Assembly (NCBI RefSeq): GCF_004138205.1
Contig: NZ_RXNQ01000003.1
Location: 1 to 64,000 of the forward strand
From: Pedobacter sp. SYP-B3415
GTDB lineage: Bacteria > Bacteroidota > Bacteroidia > Sphingobacteriales > Sphingobacteriaceae
Direction: 5' to 3'
Length of the DNA: 64,000 nucleotides
Shown here: positions 17,687-26,944 of the stretch, piece after piece
Layout: each line of letters begins with the position of its first letter
How positions within the stretch are numbered: the first letter of the stretch is position 1
Position numbers and translations under genes: made by a program
Notes under the pieces: model-generated
Database searches by the model: none
Told to the model about the DNA's origin: nothing
The model's input: the letters and a program-made list of their open reading frames with translations, nothing else

Positions 17687-19003
17687 GGGGCGCAAAAATC
17701 CCTCGGCCGCTTATAGCGTATTATCGGTTCAGGCGCGTGGTCTTTTTTCTTATCGATTTTTCTCTAGTCTCACTGAGGGGTTAGGCGCCGAGGTCATTCA
17801 TTTGGTTCCTTTTTCTTTACTCGCATTGAGGGGCTCTGCGCCCAGGTCCTGACTCATGATTCATGGTTATCCGGTAAAAATTGGCTGAATGAAAGAGGAT
17901 CCTTCTAACCAGTCTCAAAACAGTATTTGCCTGAGTCTTCTGAATCAAGCCCACCAATATTCTATGTCTGCGGGTTTTACGTACAGGCGGCAGTTTTGAT
18001 GACGGTTTTGCCTGCTTACTGTCACTGATAGGTGCGGACCGGCCTTGTATCTTCTCGCCGCAGAAAAGTATTAAAAGTATTGCACTGTTTTAGGGAGGTC
18101 GGGAGGAACCAAGGAGGGGAACCAGCCCGGAACGGAATGGCGCAGGGATAATCGGGGCCTTTTCCCGCCGCCGTCGGACTTTTGATGCTTTTATGCAAGA
18201 AGAGATACACAGCCGGAGCGTTTTGTTCGTGTCTTGTATGTTGTTTTTAATGGTACGAACGCTTTCGGCTATGCCTCAGGTTGCTTCTTTTTCGCCAAAA
18301 AGAAGGAGCCCCCGCGGCGGTGAGCGGTTCGATACCATAGCCTCACATCTATTGAAAACCAAAGAACTATAGGCGTTCGCGAACTTTCCCCGGACAACAC
18401 TGACTCATGATTCATGGCTCGCGGTTCCCCTTGAAGTCATCCAGACGGAGCGGAGCGGGCGGGCCTGCCAGATGGCGTCGGGAAAGGATCTAACTCGGGA
18501 TCACAAGTCAGATTCTTCGCTACGCTCTGAATGACCCGTGAAGGGAGTGAATTAGGGGGTGCAAACAATCTTTTATCCTTATTCTTTTTTCTTTGATCTC
18601 CCTTAACAAACGGTGGATGCTACCTCTTCGCAGGGGATCCCTCGCCGTTGCGCTATCGGAAAAAGGGGTTCCGTAAACGGGTTTGGGGATGACGGCGAGG
18701 GGGACGTGAGCCGGGCTTGGCGAGCGAGGGGTTGGGCGCCGTGGTCTTTCCTCATTTTTCCTTTTTCTTTAATCTCACTGAGGGGCTCTGCAACCAGACT
18801 TACAACTTAATACCTACAACTTAAACTTCACTGATTCATGGCTCGTGGCTCAACCAGCGGTCATTGAGGGGTATGCGCCCAGGCTTTAACTTTTTACTTT
18901 CAGCTTTCAACTCAAGCTGTCTTTCTTCCTGGTTCCTTTCTCCTTGATCTCATTGAGGGCCCAGACTTACAACTTAAAACTTAGAGCTTAAAACTTACCA
19001 CTC
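17687..19003. repeat. Intergenic mosaic repeat block B (mostly inverted orientation)
   Basis: This 1.3-kb non-coding block shares modules with blocks A and C but reads mainly in reverse complement. A core copy lies at 18612-18721 (minus), and the gtcattcagagcg-type module is inverted at about 18507-18535. The catgaatcatg module recurs at about 17848, 18403 and 18831, and acttacaactta tracts recur near 18800 and 18960. A perfect 9-bp hairpin (ctccttctttttc-type, arms 18284-18292 and 18297-18305) lies in its middle. About 480 bp at 17870-18350 match neither the other blocks nor any gene I recognise. Confidence 0.8.
18612..18721 (-). repeat. Inverted copy of the repeat core in block B
   Basis: On the minus strand this reads gccaagcccg... 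through ccgtttacgg to gggatcccctgcgaagaggc, matching the cores of block A at 2927-3050 and 3202-3326 but in the opposite orientation. Its small hairpin is of the CCG-TTTA-CGG type. Confidence 0.8.
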
Positions 19004-19005
19004 CC

Positions 19006-19965
19006 CTACTGAATATCTCCATACGCTTTCAAAATGCTCTTCACAAGTTTATGGCGCACCACGTCTTCCCCGCTCAGGTAGATCAGGTCAATACCTTTTA
19101 TATCAACCAGGATCCGCAGGGCATTATGCAGGCCTGACATTGTCTTTTTTGGAAGATCGATCTGGGTCACATCGCCGGTTACGATGAATTTTGCAGACGG
19201 ACCCATCCTTGTCAGGAACATCTTCAGCTGCATATCGGTTGCGTTCTGTGCTTCGTCAAGAATTACAAAACAATTATCGAGCGTTCGCCCGCGCATGAAG
19301 GCGAGTGGTGCGATCTCAATGGTCCTGTTTTCGATATAGTATTTGAGTTTCTCGGGTGGAATCATATCATCCAGCGCATCATACAACGGCCGCAGGTAAG
19401 GATCGATTTTTTCCTTCAGGTCGCCGGGCAGGAAACCCAGGTTCTCGCCTGCTTCAACCGCCGGACGGGTCAGGATGATCCGCTTGATTTCCTTGTTCTT
19501 CAGCGCGCGGACAGCCAGCGCTACTGCTGTATACGTTTTTCCGGTTCCCGCCGGACCGATTGCAAAAAGAACGTCGTTTGTTTTTATGCTGTCAACCATG
19601 CGCCGCTGGTTGGCCGTCCGGGCCTTTACCAGGAGTCCATTTGTTCCGAAGACAATAACTTCGCCACTGCCGCCGCTTTTTTCGGCCGCAGCATCGGTAG
19701 CTGTGGGTTTTCGTTTTGTCAGCAGGATCGACTCCACATCATTCGCGCTCAGCTTCCCGTAACGCTCCAGCTGACCTACAAGTTCGCTGAATTTTTGTTC
19801 AAAGTTCTGAAGCTCCTTGTCCTCACCGAGGGCCTTGATATCATTGCCCCGTGCAACCAGTTTAAGCTTCGGAAAAGCCTGTTTTAACAGTTCGTAATGC
19901 TCGTTATTTGCTCCCCAGAATTCTGCCGGATTAACCGATTCGAGGGTCAGTTTTAATTCGTTCAA
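19006..19965 (-). CDS. phoH: PhoH family protein (PhoH/PhoL-type ATPase)
   Basis: The 319-residue cytoplasmic P-loop ATPase belongs to the PhoH family, linked to RNA metabolism and, in some bacteria, to YbeY and ribosome maturation. It has Walker A GPAGTGKTY near residue 138, RPAVEAGENLGFLPGDL and Walker B FVILDEAQN, preceded by an N-terminal KH-like region. The start codon is TTG. An in-frame TGA lies 6 nt upstream of it, which excludes any longer form, and the family N-terminus MNELKL fits. No partner gene is adjacent. Confidence 0.9.
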   Translation of the reverse strand: MNELKLTLESVNPAEFWGANNEHYELLKQAFPKLKLVARGNDIKALGEDKELQNFEQKFSELVGQLERYGKLSANDVESILLTKRKPTATDAAAEKSGGSGEVIVFGTNGLLVKARTANQRRMVDSIKTNDVLFAIGPAGTGKTYTAVALAVRALKNKEIKRIILTRPAVEAGENLGFLPGDLKEKIDPYLRPLYDALDDMIPPEKLKYYIENRTIEIAPLAFMRGRTLDNCFVILDEAQNATDMQLKMFLTRMGPSAKFIVTGDVTQIDLPKKTMSGLHNALRILVDIKGIDLIYLSGEDVVRHKLVKSILKAYGDIQ

Positions 19966-20068
19966 GCTTCAGTATTTTTTAGTTTCAGGTGGTTAATTCA
20001 CATAAAAATTGAATATTTGCAAGCAGTATGCCACCTGGGCAAGATTAAGCATAAATATTCATAGTTTA

Positions 20069-20848
20069 ATGGGGATTATCACTTTAACGACAGATCTGGG
20101 ATCGAAAGATTTCTACAAGGCTGCACTAAAAGGCAGCCTTCTGAGCCTTCTCCCGTCTGTTAATATCGTTGATATTACCCATGATGTTCCTTCCTTTAAC
20201 ATCTCCTACGCCGCCTTTGTTCTGAAGAATGCATTCAGTTATTTTCCAAAGAACACCGTACACCTGATCGGCATTGACAGCGTCTTTAACGAGAACACCA
20301 AATACATCGCAGCCAGGTACCGCGAACACTACTTTGTCGGCGCTGACAACGGAATTTTTTCAATCCTGTTTGATGATGTTCCTGACGAAGCGGTCGAGCT
20401 GAACATCATGCAAGACCTCAAGTATCTGCACTTTCCACTCGTAGATATTTTTGTCAAGGCCGCTGTACATCTTGCAAAAGGAAACAGGCTGAAAGAAATC
20501 GGACTCCCCGTTGCTGAACTTGAACAGAAAATGCTGCTGAGCCCGGTCATCGAGCGCGACATCATCCGCGGCAGCGTCATCTATATAGATACATTCTGCA
20601 ATGTAATTACCAACATTACAAAGGACCTTTTTACAGGCCTGCAGCGCAACCGCGATTTCACACTCTATTTTCGGAAAAGCGAAACCATCAACCGGCTAAG
20701 CTGGCATTACAATGAGGTGCCTGAAGGCGAGAAGTTATGCCTGTTCGGTATCAGCAACCACCTTGAAATAGCCATTAATAAAGGAAAAGCAAGCGGCCTG
20801 CTCGGGCTGCACCTTGGTGATATTGTGCGGGTCGAATTCCACTCCTAA
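20069..20848 (+). CDS. SAM hydroxide adenosyltransferase / SAM-dependent halogenase-family protein (DUF62)
   Basis: The 259-residue protein starts MGIITLTTDLGSKDF, the signature of the family that includes fluorinase, chlorinase and the common SAM hydroxide adenosyltransferase, which splits SAM to adenosine and methionine. The internal VDIFVKAAVHLAKG and FCNVITNITKD segments match the two-domain family. As nothing points to halogen use, hydrolysis of SAM is the more likely activity. The ATG at 20069 fits the family N-terminus better than the upstream TTG at 20009. Confidence 0.85.
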   Translation: MGIITLTTDLGSKDFYKAALKGSLLSLLPSVNIVDITHDVPSFNISYAAFVLKNAFSYFPKNTVHLIGIDSVFNENTKYIAARYREHYFVGADNGIFSILFDDVPDEAVELNIMQDLKYLHFPLVDIFVKAAVHLAKGNRLKEIGLPVAELEQKMLLSPVIERDIIRGSVIYIDTFCNVITNITKDLFTGLQRNRDFTLYFRKSETINRLSWHYNEVPEGEKLCLFGISNHLEIAINKGKASGLLGLHLGDIVRVEFHS

Positions 20849-20986
20849 AACAAATTTCATGGAAACACGTTTTTCATCCATGAACCGACCCTCAGGTAGC
20901 CCGCCCGCCCGTTTCTCCGGATTGATTCCTGTATTTTGTAACCGGTTTTTTTATATAACCGCTCTTCCCAGTTAACTCCCTTTGCC

Positions 20987-21526
20987 ATGCTAAACAAAGT
21001 CATCGCCTCTGCGCTTTTCAGGTATTGTATCGTCTTCACCGTACTTTTTTTTGCCGGTGCCAGAACAGGATCCGCGCAGCAGCAGGATTCTGCCGCATAC
21101 GAGGCGCAACGCAGTAAGATTAACAGCCTGCTTCAGCAACGCAGCGCAGAATTTGGGCGTTATGATGAAAGCCTGAACATGCGTACGGGAATTTTTGGTT
21201 TCCAAACCAAAAAGGACATTCGCAATTCAAATGAAATACTGCGGCAGATCGTATTGAACGACAATGACATTTTTAAGGAGTTGAAGGTGCTGCTGGAATA
21301 CAAGGATCTCCAGGTTAAACAACAAAGCACTGCAGTAACCGATCACAGCGACAGACTGGTGCGTTACCGCGCCTCGATAAAACAATTGCAGGATCATAAC
21401 CAGGAGTTACAGGATCGCATTAAGAAGCTTGAAGGCAGGAAAAGCCTGGCAAACTATATCGTGGTTTTCCTGTTACTGGTTATAACCGGAGGCGCTTACC
21501 TCTTTTACCGCAGCCGGAAGGTCTGA
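20987..21526 (+). CDS. Hypothetical exported coiled-coil protein with C-terminal membrane anchor
   Basis: I do not recognise this 179-residue protein. It has a signal peptide (residues 1-30, ending GSAQQ), a Gln/Lys/Glu-rich, mostly helical middle with heptad-like repeats near residues 110-145 (IKQLQDHNQELQDRIKKLEG), and a single transmembrane helix at about 153-172 followed by the basic tail YRSRKV. The topology is periplasmic with a C-terminal anchor. It lies 11 nt before the small basic protein gene and is probably co-transcribed with it. Confidence 0.65.
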   Translation: MLNKVIASALFRYCIVFTVLFFAGARTGSAQQQDSAAYEAQRSKINSLLQQRSAEFGRYDESLNMRTGIFGFQTKKDIRNSNEILRQIVLNDNDIFKELKVLLEYKDLQVKQQSTAVTDHSDRLVRYRASIKQLQDHNQELQDRIKKLEGRKSLANYIVVFLLLVITGGAYLFYRSRKV

Positions 21527-21537
21527 TACGAAACAAC

Positions 21538-21684
21538 ATGACGAAAGCTTTTTTCAAGTTTCTTGCCCGCATAAACAAACGGGTTTTGCCCGGTTATTAC
21601 CGGAAAGACCCGGCAAAGCTCAGCAAACTGCAGAAAGCGATTACCGGATACAGGTACTGGGTGCTGATGCGTGCACTTGACTAA
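21538..21684 (+). CDS. Small basic conserved-looking protein, 48 aa
   Basis: An ATG-TAA frame of 49 codons encodes a very basic peptide starting MTKAFFKFLARINKRVLP and ending YRYWVLMRALD. Similar 48-50 residue proteins occur in Sphingobacteriaceae and are often labelled 'SsrA-binding protein', although this resemblance is too weak to accept: SmpB is about 150 residues. It starts 11 nt after the coiled-coil protein gene and ends just before a bidirectional terminator. Its Arg/Lys and aromatic content suggests binding to RNA or membranes, but this is speculation. Confidence 0.65.
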   Translation: MTKAFFKFLARINKRVLPGYYRKDPAKLSKLQKAITGYRYWVLMRALD

Positions 21685-21686
21685 AT

Positions 21687-21711
21687 GAAAAAGGCGCCTT
21701 GCGGCGCCTTC
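21687..21711 (-). terminator. Terminator between the small protein gene and serA
   Basis: Perfect 8-bp arms AAGGCGCC and GGCGCCTT surround a TTGC loop. The T-run follows on the minus strand (serA side). The hairpin could also act weakly on the plus strand for the 48-aa gene that ends 3 nt before it. Confidence 0.75.
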
Positions 21712-21732
21712 AGCGTATTAAAAAATCAAAAA

Positions 21733-22683
21733 CTAATTAGAAAAATGGGCAATGATAAGGCTGGCCAGCTCGGCGCCGATTCGTTCCTGTGCTTCGTTTG
21801 TCGAGGCACCGATATGCGGTGTCAGCGAAATTTTCGGATGCTGAAGAATTTCCGCACGCGGGGTTGGTTCGTTATCGAACACATCCAGTCCGGCAAAGGA
21901 TACCTGTCCGGAATCAAGTGCAGCGATCAGCGCCGGCTCATCTATCGTTCCGCCACGCGAACAGTTCACAATGCCCACGCCTTTTTTCATCCTGGAAAAT
22001 GCTGCTGCATCAAGAATCGGCTGTGAAGCGAAAGGTGTATGCAAACTGATGAAATCGCTCTCTGTAATGACCCGCTCAAGTTCTACAGTTTTCACCGGCA
22101 CATCAACCAGGATGTCGCCCTGAAAGCGAAGCGTAATGTGACCTTCATAGGGGTACAGATCGTAAGCAAGCACGTTCATTCCCAGTCCCAGCGCAACCTT
22201 AGCGGTTTCCCGGCCAATGCGCCCGAACCCGATAATACCAATGCTTTTGCCACTCAGCTCTGTTCCTTTGGCATAGGCCTTTTTCAGGTTATTGAACTGT
22301 GTGTTTCCCTCAACAGGCATTTTACGGTTTGCATCCTGCAGAAAACGGATCCCGGTAAACAGGTGTGCAAAGACCAGTTCCGCTACAGAAAGTGACGAGG
22401 CGGCCGGCGTGTTTACTACGGCCAGGCCTTTGCTTCGCGCATAATCTACATCAATATTATCCATGCCCACGCCACCCCGGCCGATAAGCCGCAGGTTTGG
22501 ACAGGCATCAATCAGCTCTTTACGTACCTTTGTGGCGCTGCGTACGGTAATACCGTCATAGTTCTGCAGCGCAAAAACGAGCTGGTCCTGAGGAACGGTC
22601 TCGGTATCTACAATGTATCCGGCCTCTTCCAGCATACGCTTCCCGATGGGGTCTATCCCGTCATTGGCAAGTATCTTTATCAT
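21733..22683 (-). CDS. serA: D-3-phosphoglycerate dehydrogenase (short form)
   Basis: It oxidises 3-phosphoglycerate to phosphohydroxypyruvate, the first step of serine synthesis. The 316-residue protein is the short type, with substrate- and NAD-binding domains only and no regulatory ACT domain. It shows the Rossmann motif GIIGFGRIGRE near residue 148, the catalytic Arg in NCSRGGTIDE, and the His in LTPHIGAST. It lies 18 nt downstream of serC in the same operon, which supports the serine pathway over a generic 2-hydroxyacid dehydrogenase. Confidence 0.92.
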   Translation of the reverse strand: MIKILANDGIDPIGKRMLEEAGYIVDTETVPQDQLVFALQNYDGITVRSATKVRKELIDACPNLRLIGRGGVGMDNIDVDYARSKGLAVVNTPAASSLSVAELVFAHLFTGIRFLQDANRKMPVEGNTQFNNLKKAYAKGTELSGKSIGIIGFGRIGRETAKVALGLGMNVLAYDLYPYEGHITLRFQGDILVDVPVKTVELERVITESDFISLHTPFASQPILDAAAFSRMKKGVGIVNCSRGGTIDEPALIAALDSGQVSFAGLDVFDNEPTPRAEILQHPKISLTPHIGASTNEAQERIGAELASLIIAHFSN

Positions 22684-22701
22684 TTGATTTCTCGGTTATA
22701 A

Positions 22702-23766
22702 TTATGAATTTTTTTCGGCAAAGATCTGCATCACTTCAACAAGCGCGTGTACACTGGTAATAGATAACGCGTTGTACATCGAAGCCCGGAACCCGCCAAC
22801 ACTGCGGTGTCCTTTGATTCCAATGATGCCGTGCTCTTCAGCAAGCTTCAGGAAGGGTTTTTCGTGGTCAGGATTCTCCATCACAAAAGTGATGTTCATG
22901 CGCGAGCGGTCTTCTACGGCACAGGTACCTTTAAAAAGCGGGTTTCTGTCGATCTCGGCGTAAAGCGCTTTTGCTTTCGCAATATTTTCCTTTTCGATTT
23001 CAGCTACCCCGCCTTTTGAGCGCAGCCAGCGAAGGTTTAACAGCGCTACATAAATTGAGAATACGGGCGGCGTATTGTACATAGACCCGTTTGCAATGTG
23101 TTGCTTGTAGTCGAGCATAGAGGGGATTTTCCGGTCGGTCTTACCAAGAATATCGTCTTTTACAATGACAACAGTGAGGCCTGCCGGGCCGATGTTTTTT
23201 TGCGCACCTGCATAAATCAGCGCAAATTTGGATACATCGAAGCTGCGGCTCATGATGTCTGAAGACATATCGCATACGATAGGAACACCGGTTTCAGGGA
23301 AGTCAAAAAACTCTGTTCCGTAGATGGTGTTGTTTGATGTGAAATGGAAATAAGCGCTATCGGCCGGAATATCATAGGTTTTCGGAATATAGGTATAGTT
23401 GGCCTCTTTTGAACTGGCAACAACGTTTACATTACCGATCACCTTTGCTTCTTTGATTGCCTTGCTTGCCCAGACACCGGTATCCAGATAACTGGCTGTC
23501 TGACCCTCGCCCAGCAGGTTCATAGGTGCCATAGCAAACTGAAGGCTGGCACCGCCCTGAAGGAACAGCACCGAATATCCCGATGGAACGTTCAACAACT
23601 CTTTAACCAATTTTTCAGCTTCAGCAACCACAGCCTCGAACTCGGTGGTGCGGTGCGAAATTTCCAGAATCGATAATCCGTCGTTAAAATCTAAAACGGC
23701 TTGTGCAGCCTGTTTAAACACTTCCTGCGGTAAGATACATGGACCGGCTCCGAAATTATGTTTCAT
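22702..23766 (-). CDS. serC: 3-phosphoserine/phosphohydroxythreonine transaminase
   Basis: This PLP-dependent aminotransferase makes phosphoserine from phosphohydroxypyruvate and glutamate; the homologous reaction also serves vitamin B6 synthesis. The 354-residue protein begins [13 protein letters not shown], as the family does. It has the PLP lysine in [11 protein letters not shown] near residue 196 and the C-terminal [15 protein letters not shown] block. It is the first gene of serC-serA. A TACTTTTA about 30 nt upstream on the minus strand is a possible promoter box. Confidence 0.95.
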   Translation of the reverse strand: MKHNFGAGPCILPQEVFKQAAQAVLDFNDGLSILEISHRTTEFEAVVAEAEKLVKELLNVPSGYSVLFLQGGASLQFAMAPMNLLGEGQTASYLDTGVWASKAIKEAKVIGNVNVVASSKEANYTYIPKTYDIPADSAYFHFTSNNTIYGTEFFDFPETGVPIVCDMSSDIMSRSFDVSKFALIYAGAQKNIGPAGLTVVIVKDDILGKTDRKIPSMLDYKQHIANGSMYNTPPVFSIYVALLNLRWLRSKGGVAEIEKENIAKAKALYAEIDRNPLFKGTCAVEDRSRMNITFVMENPDHEKPFLKLAEEHGIIGIKGHRSVGGFRASMYNALSITSVHALVEVMQIFAEKNS

Positions 23767-23969
23767 TATATAATGGGTTTTTTGATGGCGTAAAAGTAAA
23801 GCTTTTGCCCCAGTTATCGGTCCGCTATTTTAATTTTTATAACGTTTTTGTCACTTTGATATACATCTGACAAACAAATGCTTATTTCTTGAAAATATTG
23901 CAAAAGACCTGAAACAATGCTAAAAAGTTGCTAATACGATTTTGCAACATGTATGATGTGTATTTTAAA

Positions 23970-24009
23970 CAAAAAAAAGGGATCCTGAGCATATGCCGGA
24001 TCCCTTTTC
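23970..24009 (-). terminator. Terminator of trxB
   Basis: Arms of 11 bp (AAAAGGGATCC at 23975-23985 and its complement at 23998-24008) enclose a 12-nt loop. A run of eight T follows on the minus strand, 20 nt after the trxB stop codon. Confidence 0.85.
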
Positions 24010-24028
24010 TGTGATAATATTTTTATCG

Positions 24029-24991
24029 TTATGCGATGACTGCATCTTTTTTTGCAGCCAGATACCGTTCCGCATCGAGCGCGGCCATACATCCAGATCC
24101 TGCTGCCGTAACAGCCTGCCGGTAGTAGTGGTCCTGCACATCGCCGGAGGCAAATACCCCTTCGACGTTGGTGCGTGTTGAGCCAGGCTGGGTAATCAGG
24201 TAGCCGGTTTCATCCATATCAAGCTGACCTTTGAAAATATCAGTGTTCGGCTTATGCCCTATGGCTACGAAAAAGCCGGTCACATCAATGACCGATTCCT
24301 GTTCGGTCTGGTTGTTTTTCACTTTCACACCGGTCACGTTTTTACCGTCGCCAATGATCTCGGTTGTTTCTGTATTGTAGACCACCTCGATGTTCGGCGT
24401 ATTCATGACGCGGTGCACCATAGCTTTTGATGCACGAAACTCATCGCGCCGTACCAGCATATAAACCTTGCGGCACAATTTCGCGAGGTAGGTTGCCTCT
24501 TCGGCGGCGGTGTCGCCGGCACCGACGATCGCCACGTCCTGTCCCTTGAAAAAGAAGCCATCACAAACGGCACAGGCCGAAACGCCGAAACCGTTGTACT
24601 GCTGCTCGCTTGGCAGGCCAAGCCATTTAGCCGATGCCCCTGTTGAGATAATGACTGTGTCTGCGGTAATTGTCTTAATCTCATCGACCACAACTTTGTG
24701 CGGAAGCGATGAGAAATCGACCGAACTTACATAACCGAAACGGATGTCTGTGCCAAAACGTTCTGCCTGTTTACGGAAATCTTCCATCATCTCCGGCCCT
24801 GTGATTCCGGTCGGGTAACCCGGAAAATTCTCAACGTCGGTGGTTTGTGTCAGTTGTCCGCCGGCTTCCATGCCGGTATATAAAACAGGTTTCAGGTCGG
24901 CTCTGGCTGCATAGATGGCAGCGGTGTATCCCGCCGGACCGGAACCGATGATCAAACATTCTACATGTTCAGTTTCTGTCTGGTTATTCAT
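24029..24991 (-). CDS. trxB: Thioredoxin reductase
   Basis: This cytoplasmic FAD enzyme uses NADPH to reduce thioredoxin. The 320-residue protein has the FAD-binding motif IIGSGPAGYTAA near residue 14 and the redox-active disulfide CAVCDG near residue 144 (the usual motif is CATCDG). The NADPH-binding motif is VAIVGAGDTAAEEA, and the FAD-binding C-terminal motif is VFASGDVQD. It appears to be a single gene between its own promoter and terminator. Confidence 0.96.
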   Translation of the reverse strand: MNNQTETEHVECLIIGSGPAGYTAAIYAARADLKPVLYTGMEAGGQLTQTTDVENFPGYPTGITGPEMMEDFRKQAERFGTDIRFGYVSSVDFSSLPHKVVVDEIKTITADTVIISTGASAKWLGLPSEQQYNGFGVSACAVCDGFFFKGQDVAIVGAGDTAAEEATYLAKLCRKVYMLVRRDEFRASKAMVHRVMNTPNIEVVYNTETTEIIGDGKNVTGVKVKNNQTEQESVIDVTGFFVAIGHKPNTDIFKGQLDMDETGYLITQPGSTRTNVEGVFASGDVQDHYYRQAVTAAGSGCMAALDAERYLAAKKDAVIA

Positions 24992-25009
24992 GAATTAATT
25001 TTTGAAATG

Positions 25010-25017
25010 CAAAATTA
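25010..25017 (-). promoter_or_regulatory. Promoter -7 box of trxB
   Basis: TAATTTTG on the minus strand fits TAnnTTTG and lies 18 nt upstream of the trxB ATG. A TTTA about 20 nt further upstream may stand in for the -33 box. Confidence 0.55.
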
Positions 25018-25139
25018 ATGAAAATAAATCTCTTGTCTAAACCGCCCGGGTTCCGGAAGCTGCATTTTGGTCTGGCAAGCGTCATTTGTAGGCGACCGTT
25101 CTCTACAGACCGCCAGCCAATGCTCTGGACCTGCGCCCT

Positions 25140-26768
25140 CTACGTCTGGATAATTCCCGGATTAAACCGCCGGGTTATCGGCGACTGATTAGCCGCTTCG
25201 ACACCCATTGAGATGATCTTGCGGGTTTCAAGCGGGTCGATTACTCCATCGACCCACATTCGGGATGCCGCATAATAAGGTGTAGTCTGGCTGTTGTAAC
25301 GGTCGGTGATTGCTTTCAGCGTCGCAGCTTCCTGCGCTGCGTCGTTTTCTTCACCCCTGCTCTTCTGTCCGGCCTGCTGAATCTGTAATAAGGTCTTCGC
25401 CGCCTGGGCGCCGCCCATGACAGCAATTTTTGCACTCGGCCAGGCGAAGATCAGCCGGGGGTCATAAGCCTTTCCGCACATCGCGTAATTACCTGCACCG
25501 TACGAGTTCCCGATAATAAAAGTGAATTTCGGCACAACGGAATTGGCAACTGCATTCACCATTTTTGCACCGTCTTTGATAATGCCGCCCTGTTCGGAGC
25601 GGCTTCCCACCATAAATCCGGTTACATCATGCAGGAACACCAGCGGGATTTTCTTCTGGTTGCAATTCATGATAAATCTTGCGGCCTTATCTGCGCTGTC
25701 AGAATAGATCACCCCGCCGAACTGCATTTCCCCTTTTTTCGACTTTACGACTTTACGCTGATTGGCTACGATACCAACAGCCCAACCGTCAATCCGCGCC
25801 AGTCCGCACAGAATGCTTTGACCATAGAGCTTTTTATATTCCTCAAATTCAGAATCGTCGGTAAGGCGGGTAATCAGTTCGCGCATGTCATAAGACTTAT
25901 CACGGTCTTCGGGCAGGATGCCATAGATTTCCTTCTGGTCCAGTTTTGGTGGCCGGGGCAGGGTCCGATCGAAGCCGGCCTGCGCGGGCGCACCCAATTT
26001 ACTTATGATGTTCCGGATACTTTCCAGGCAGCTCTGATCGTCAGGGTGTTTATAATCGGTAACGCCTGAAATTTCACAATGCGTGGTTGCGCCGCCAAGT
26101 GTTTCATTATCCACATCTTCGCCTATGGCGGACCGAACGAGGTACGAGCCGGCAAGAAAAACCGAGCCGGTCCCCTCAACGATCATGGCCTCGTCGCTCA
26201 TAATGGGCAGATAGGCGCCGCCCGCTACGCAGGAACCCATAATGGCGGCTATCTGGACAATGCCTTCGGCAGACATGATGGCGTTATTACGAAACATCCG
26301 GCCAAAATGCTCTTTGTCGGGGAAAATCTCATCCTGCATGGGCAGGTAAACGCCGGCGCTGTCGACAAGATAGATGACCGGAAGACGGTTTTCCATAGCG
26401 ATCTCCTGGGCACGAAGGTTTTTCTTGGCCGTCATCGGAAACCATGCACCTGCTTTCACAGTGGCATCGTTGGCTACAATCATACATTGCCGGCCGGAGA
26501 TATAACCAATGCCGCATACCACACCTGCAGCTGGGCAGCCTCCCTCCTGTTCATACATTCCGTCGGCAGCAAAGGCACCGATTTCAAGGAAAGGCTTGTC
26601 TGCATCGCAAAGCAGGCTTACGCGCTCGCGCGCAAGCAGTTTGCCCTTTTCCTTTTGCCTGGCAATGCTTTTATCGCCGCCACCTTTATATATTCTTTTC
26701 AGCCGGGTATTCAGGTCGTAAACCAGCTGTTTATTGCTGTCTTCGTTTCTGTTGAAGTCGATATCCAT
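25140..26768 (-). CDS. Acyl-CoA carboxylase, carboxyltransferase (beta) subunit
   Basis: The 542-residue protein is the carboxyltransferase subunit of a biotin-dependent acyl-CoA carboxylase, most like methylcrotonyl-CoA or propionyl-CoA carboxylase beta. Two crotonase-like halves are visible, with AGGAYLPIMSDEA and GNSYGAGNYAMCGKAYDP forming the oxyanion holes. The MCC-like features are VDSAGVYLPMQDEIFPD and FLHDVTGFMVG. No biotin carboxylase gene is adjacent, so the partner must be encoded elsewhere. The exact acyl-CoA is uncertain; leucine or odd-chain catabolism is likely. Confidence 0.85.
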   Translation of the reverse strand: MDIDFNRNEDSNKQLVYDLNTRLKRIYKGGGDKSIARQKEKGKLLARERVSLLCDADKPFLEIGAFAADGMYEQEGGCPAAGVVCGIGYISGRQCMIVANDATVKAGAWFPMTAKKNLRAQEIAMENRLPVIYLVDSAGVYLPMQDEIFPDKEHFGRMFRNNAIMSAEGIVQIAAIMGSCVAGGAYLPIMSDEAMIVEGTGSVFLAGSYLVRSAIGEDVDNETLGGATTHCEISGVTDYKHPDDQSCLESIRNIISKLGAPAQAGFDRTLPRPPKLDQKEIYGILPEDRDKSYDMRELITRLTDDSEFEEYKKLYGQSILCGLARIDGWAVGIVANQRKVVKSKKGEMQFGGVIYSDSADKAARFIMNCNQKKIPLVFLHDVTGFMVGSRSEQGGIIKDGAKMVNAVANSVVPKFTFIIGNSYGAGNYAMCGKAYDPRLIFAWPSAKIAVMGGAQAAKTLLQIQQAGQKSRGEENDAAQEAATLKAITDRYNSQTTPYYAASRMWVDGVIDPLETRKIISMGVEAANQSPITRRFNPGIIQT

Positions 26769-26811
26769 GCAGGCAATTTAGGCGCTTTTTATGAATGCGC
26801 GAAATAGACTG

Positions 26812-26884
26812 ATTTGGTCTCTGGTCTATGGTTGCCTGACTGTCGGCCGCGGCTCACAGACCATGACCCGCGTACACAGACCAA
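26812..26884. promoter_or_regulatory. Repeated GGTCT/AGACC motifs upstream of sucC
   Basis: CACAGACCAT (26855-26864) and CACAGACCAA (26875-26884) are direct repeats exactly 20 bp apart, just upstream of the sucC -33 box. Inverted relatives, TTGGTCTCTG (26814-26823) and CTGGTCTATG (26821-26830), lie about 35 bp further upstream. The spacing of two helical turns suggests a regulator site, but no regulator is known. Confidence 0.35.
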
Positions 26885-26898
26885 TTCACAGATTAGTT

Positions 26899-26928
26899 TT
26901 TGAAACCAATTCTGAAATTGTAGCTTTG
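26899..26928 (+). promoter_or_regulatory. Promoter of sucC
   Basis: TTTG (26899-26902), an 18-nt spacer and TAGCTTTG (26921-26928) form a near-ideal Bacteroidota promoter. The ATG lies 16 nt after the -7 box. Confidence 0.75.
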
Positions 26929-26944
26929 GACAAATTTTTAGCAG

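Noticed and set aside
21538..21684. Label SsrA-binding protein (SmpB) for the 48-residue protein
   Set aside because: SmpB is about three times longer and has an OB-fold; this peptide is too short to contain one.
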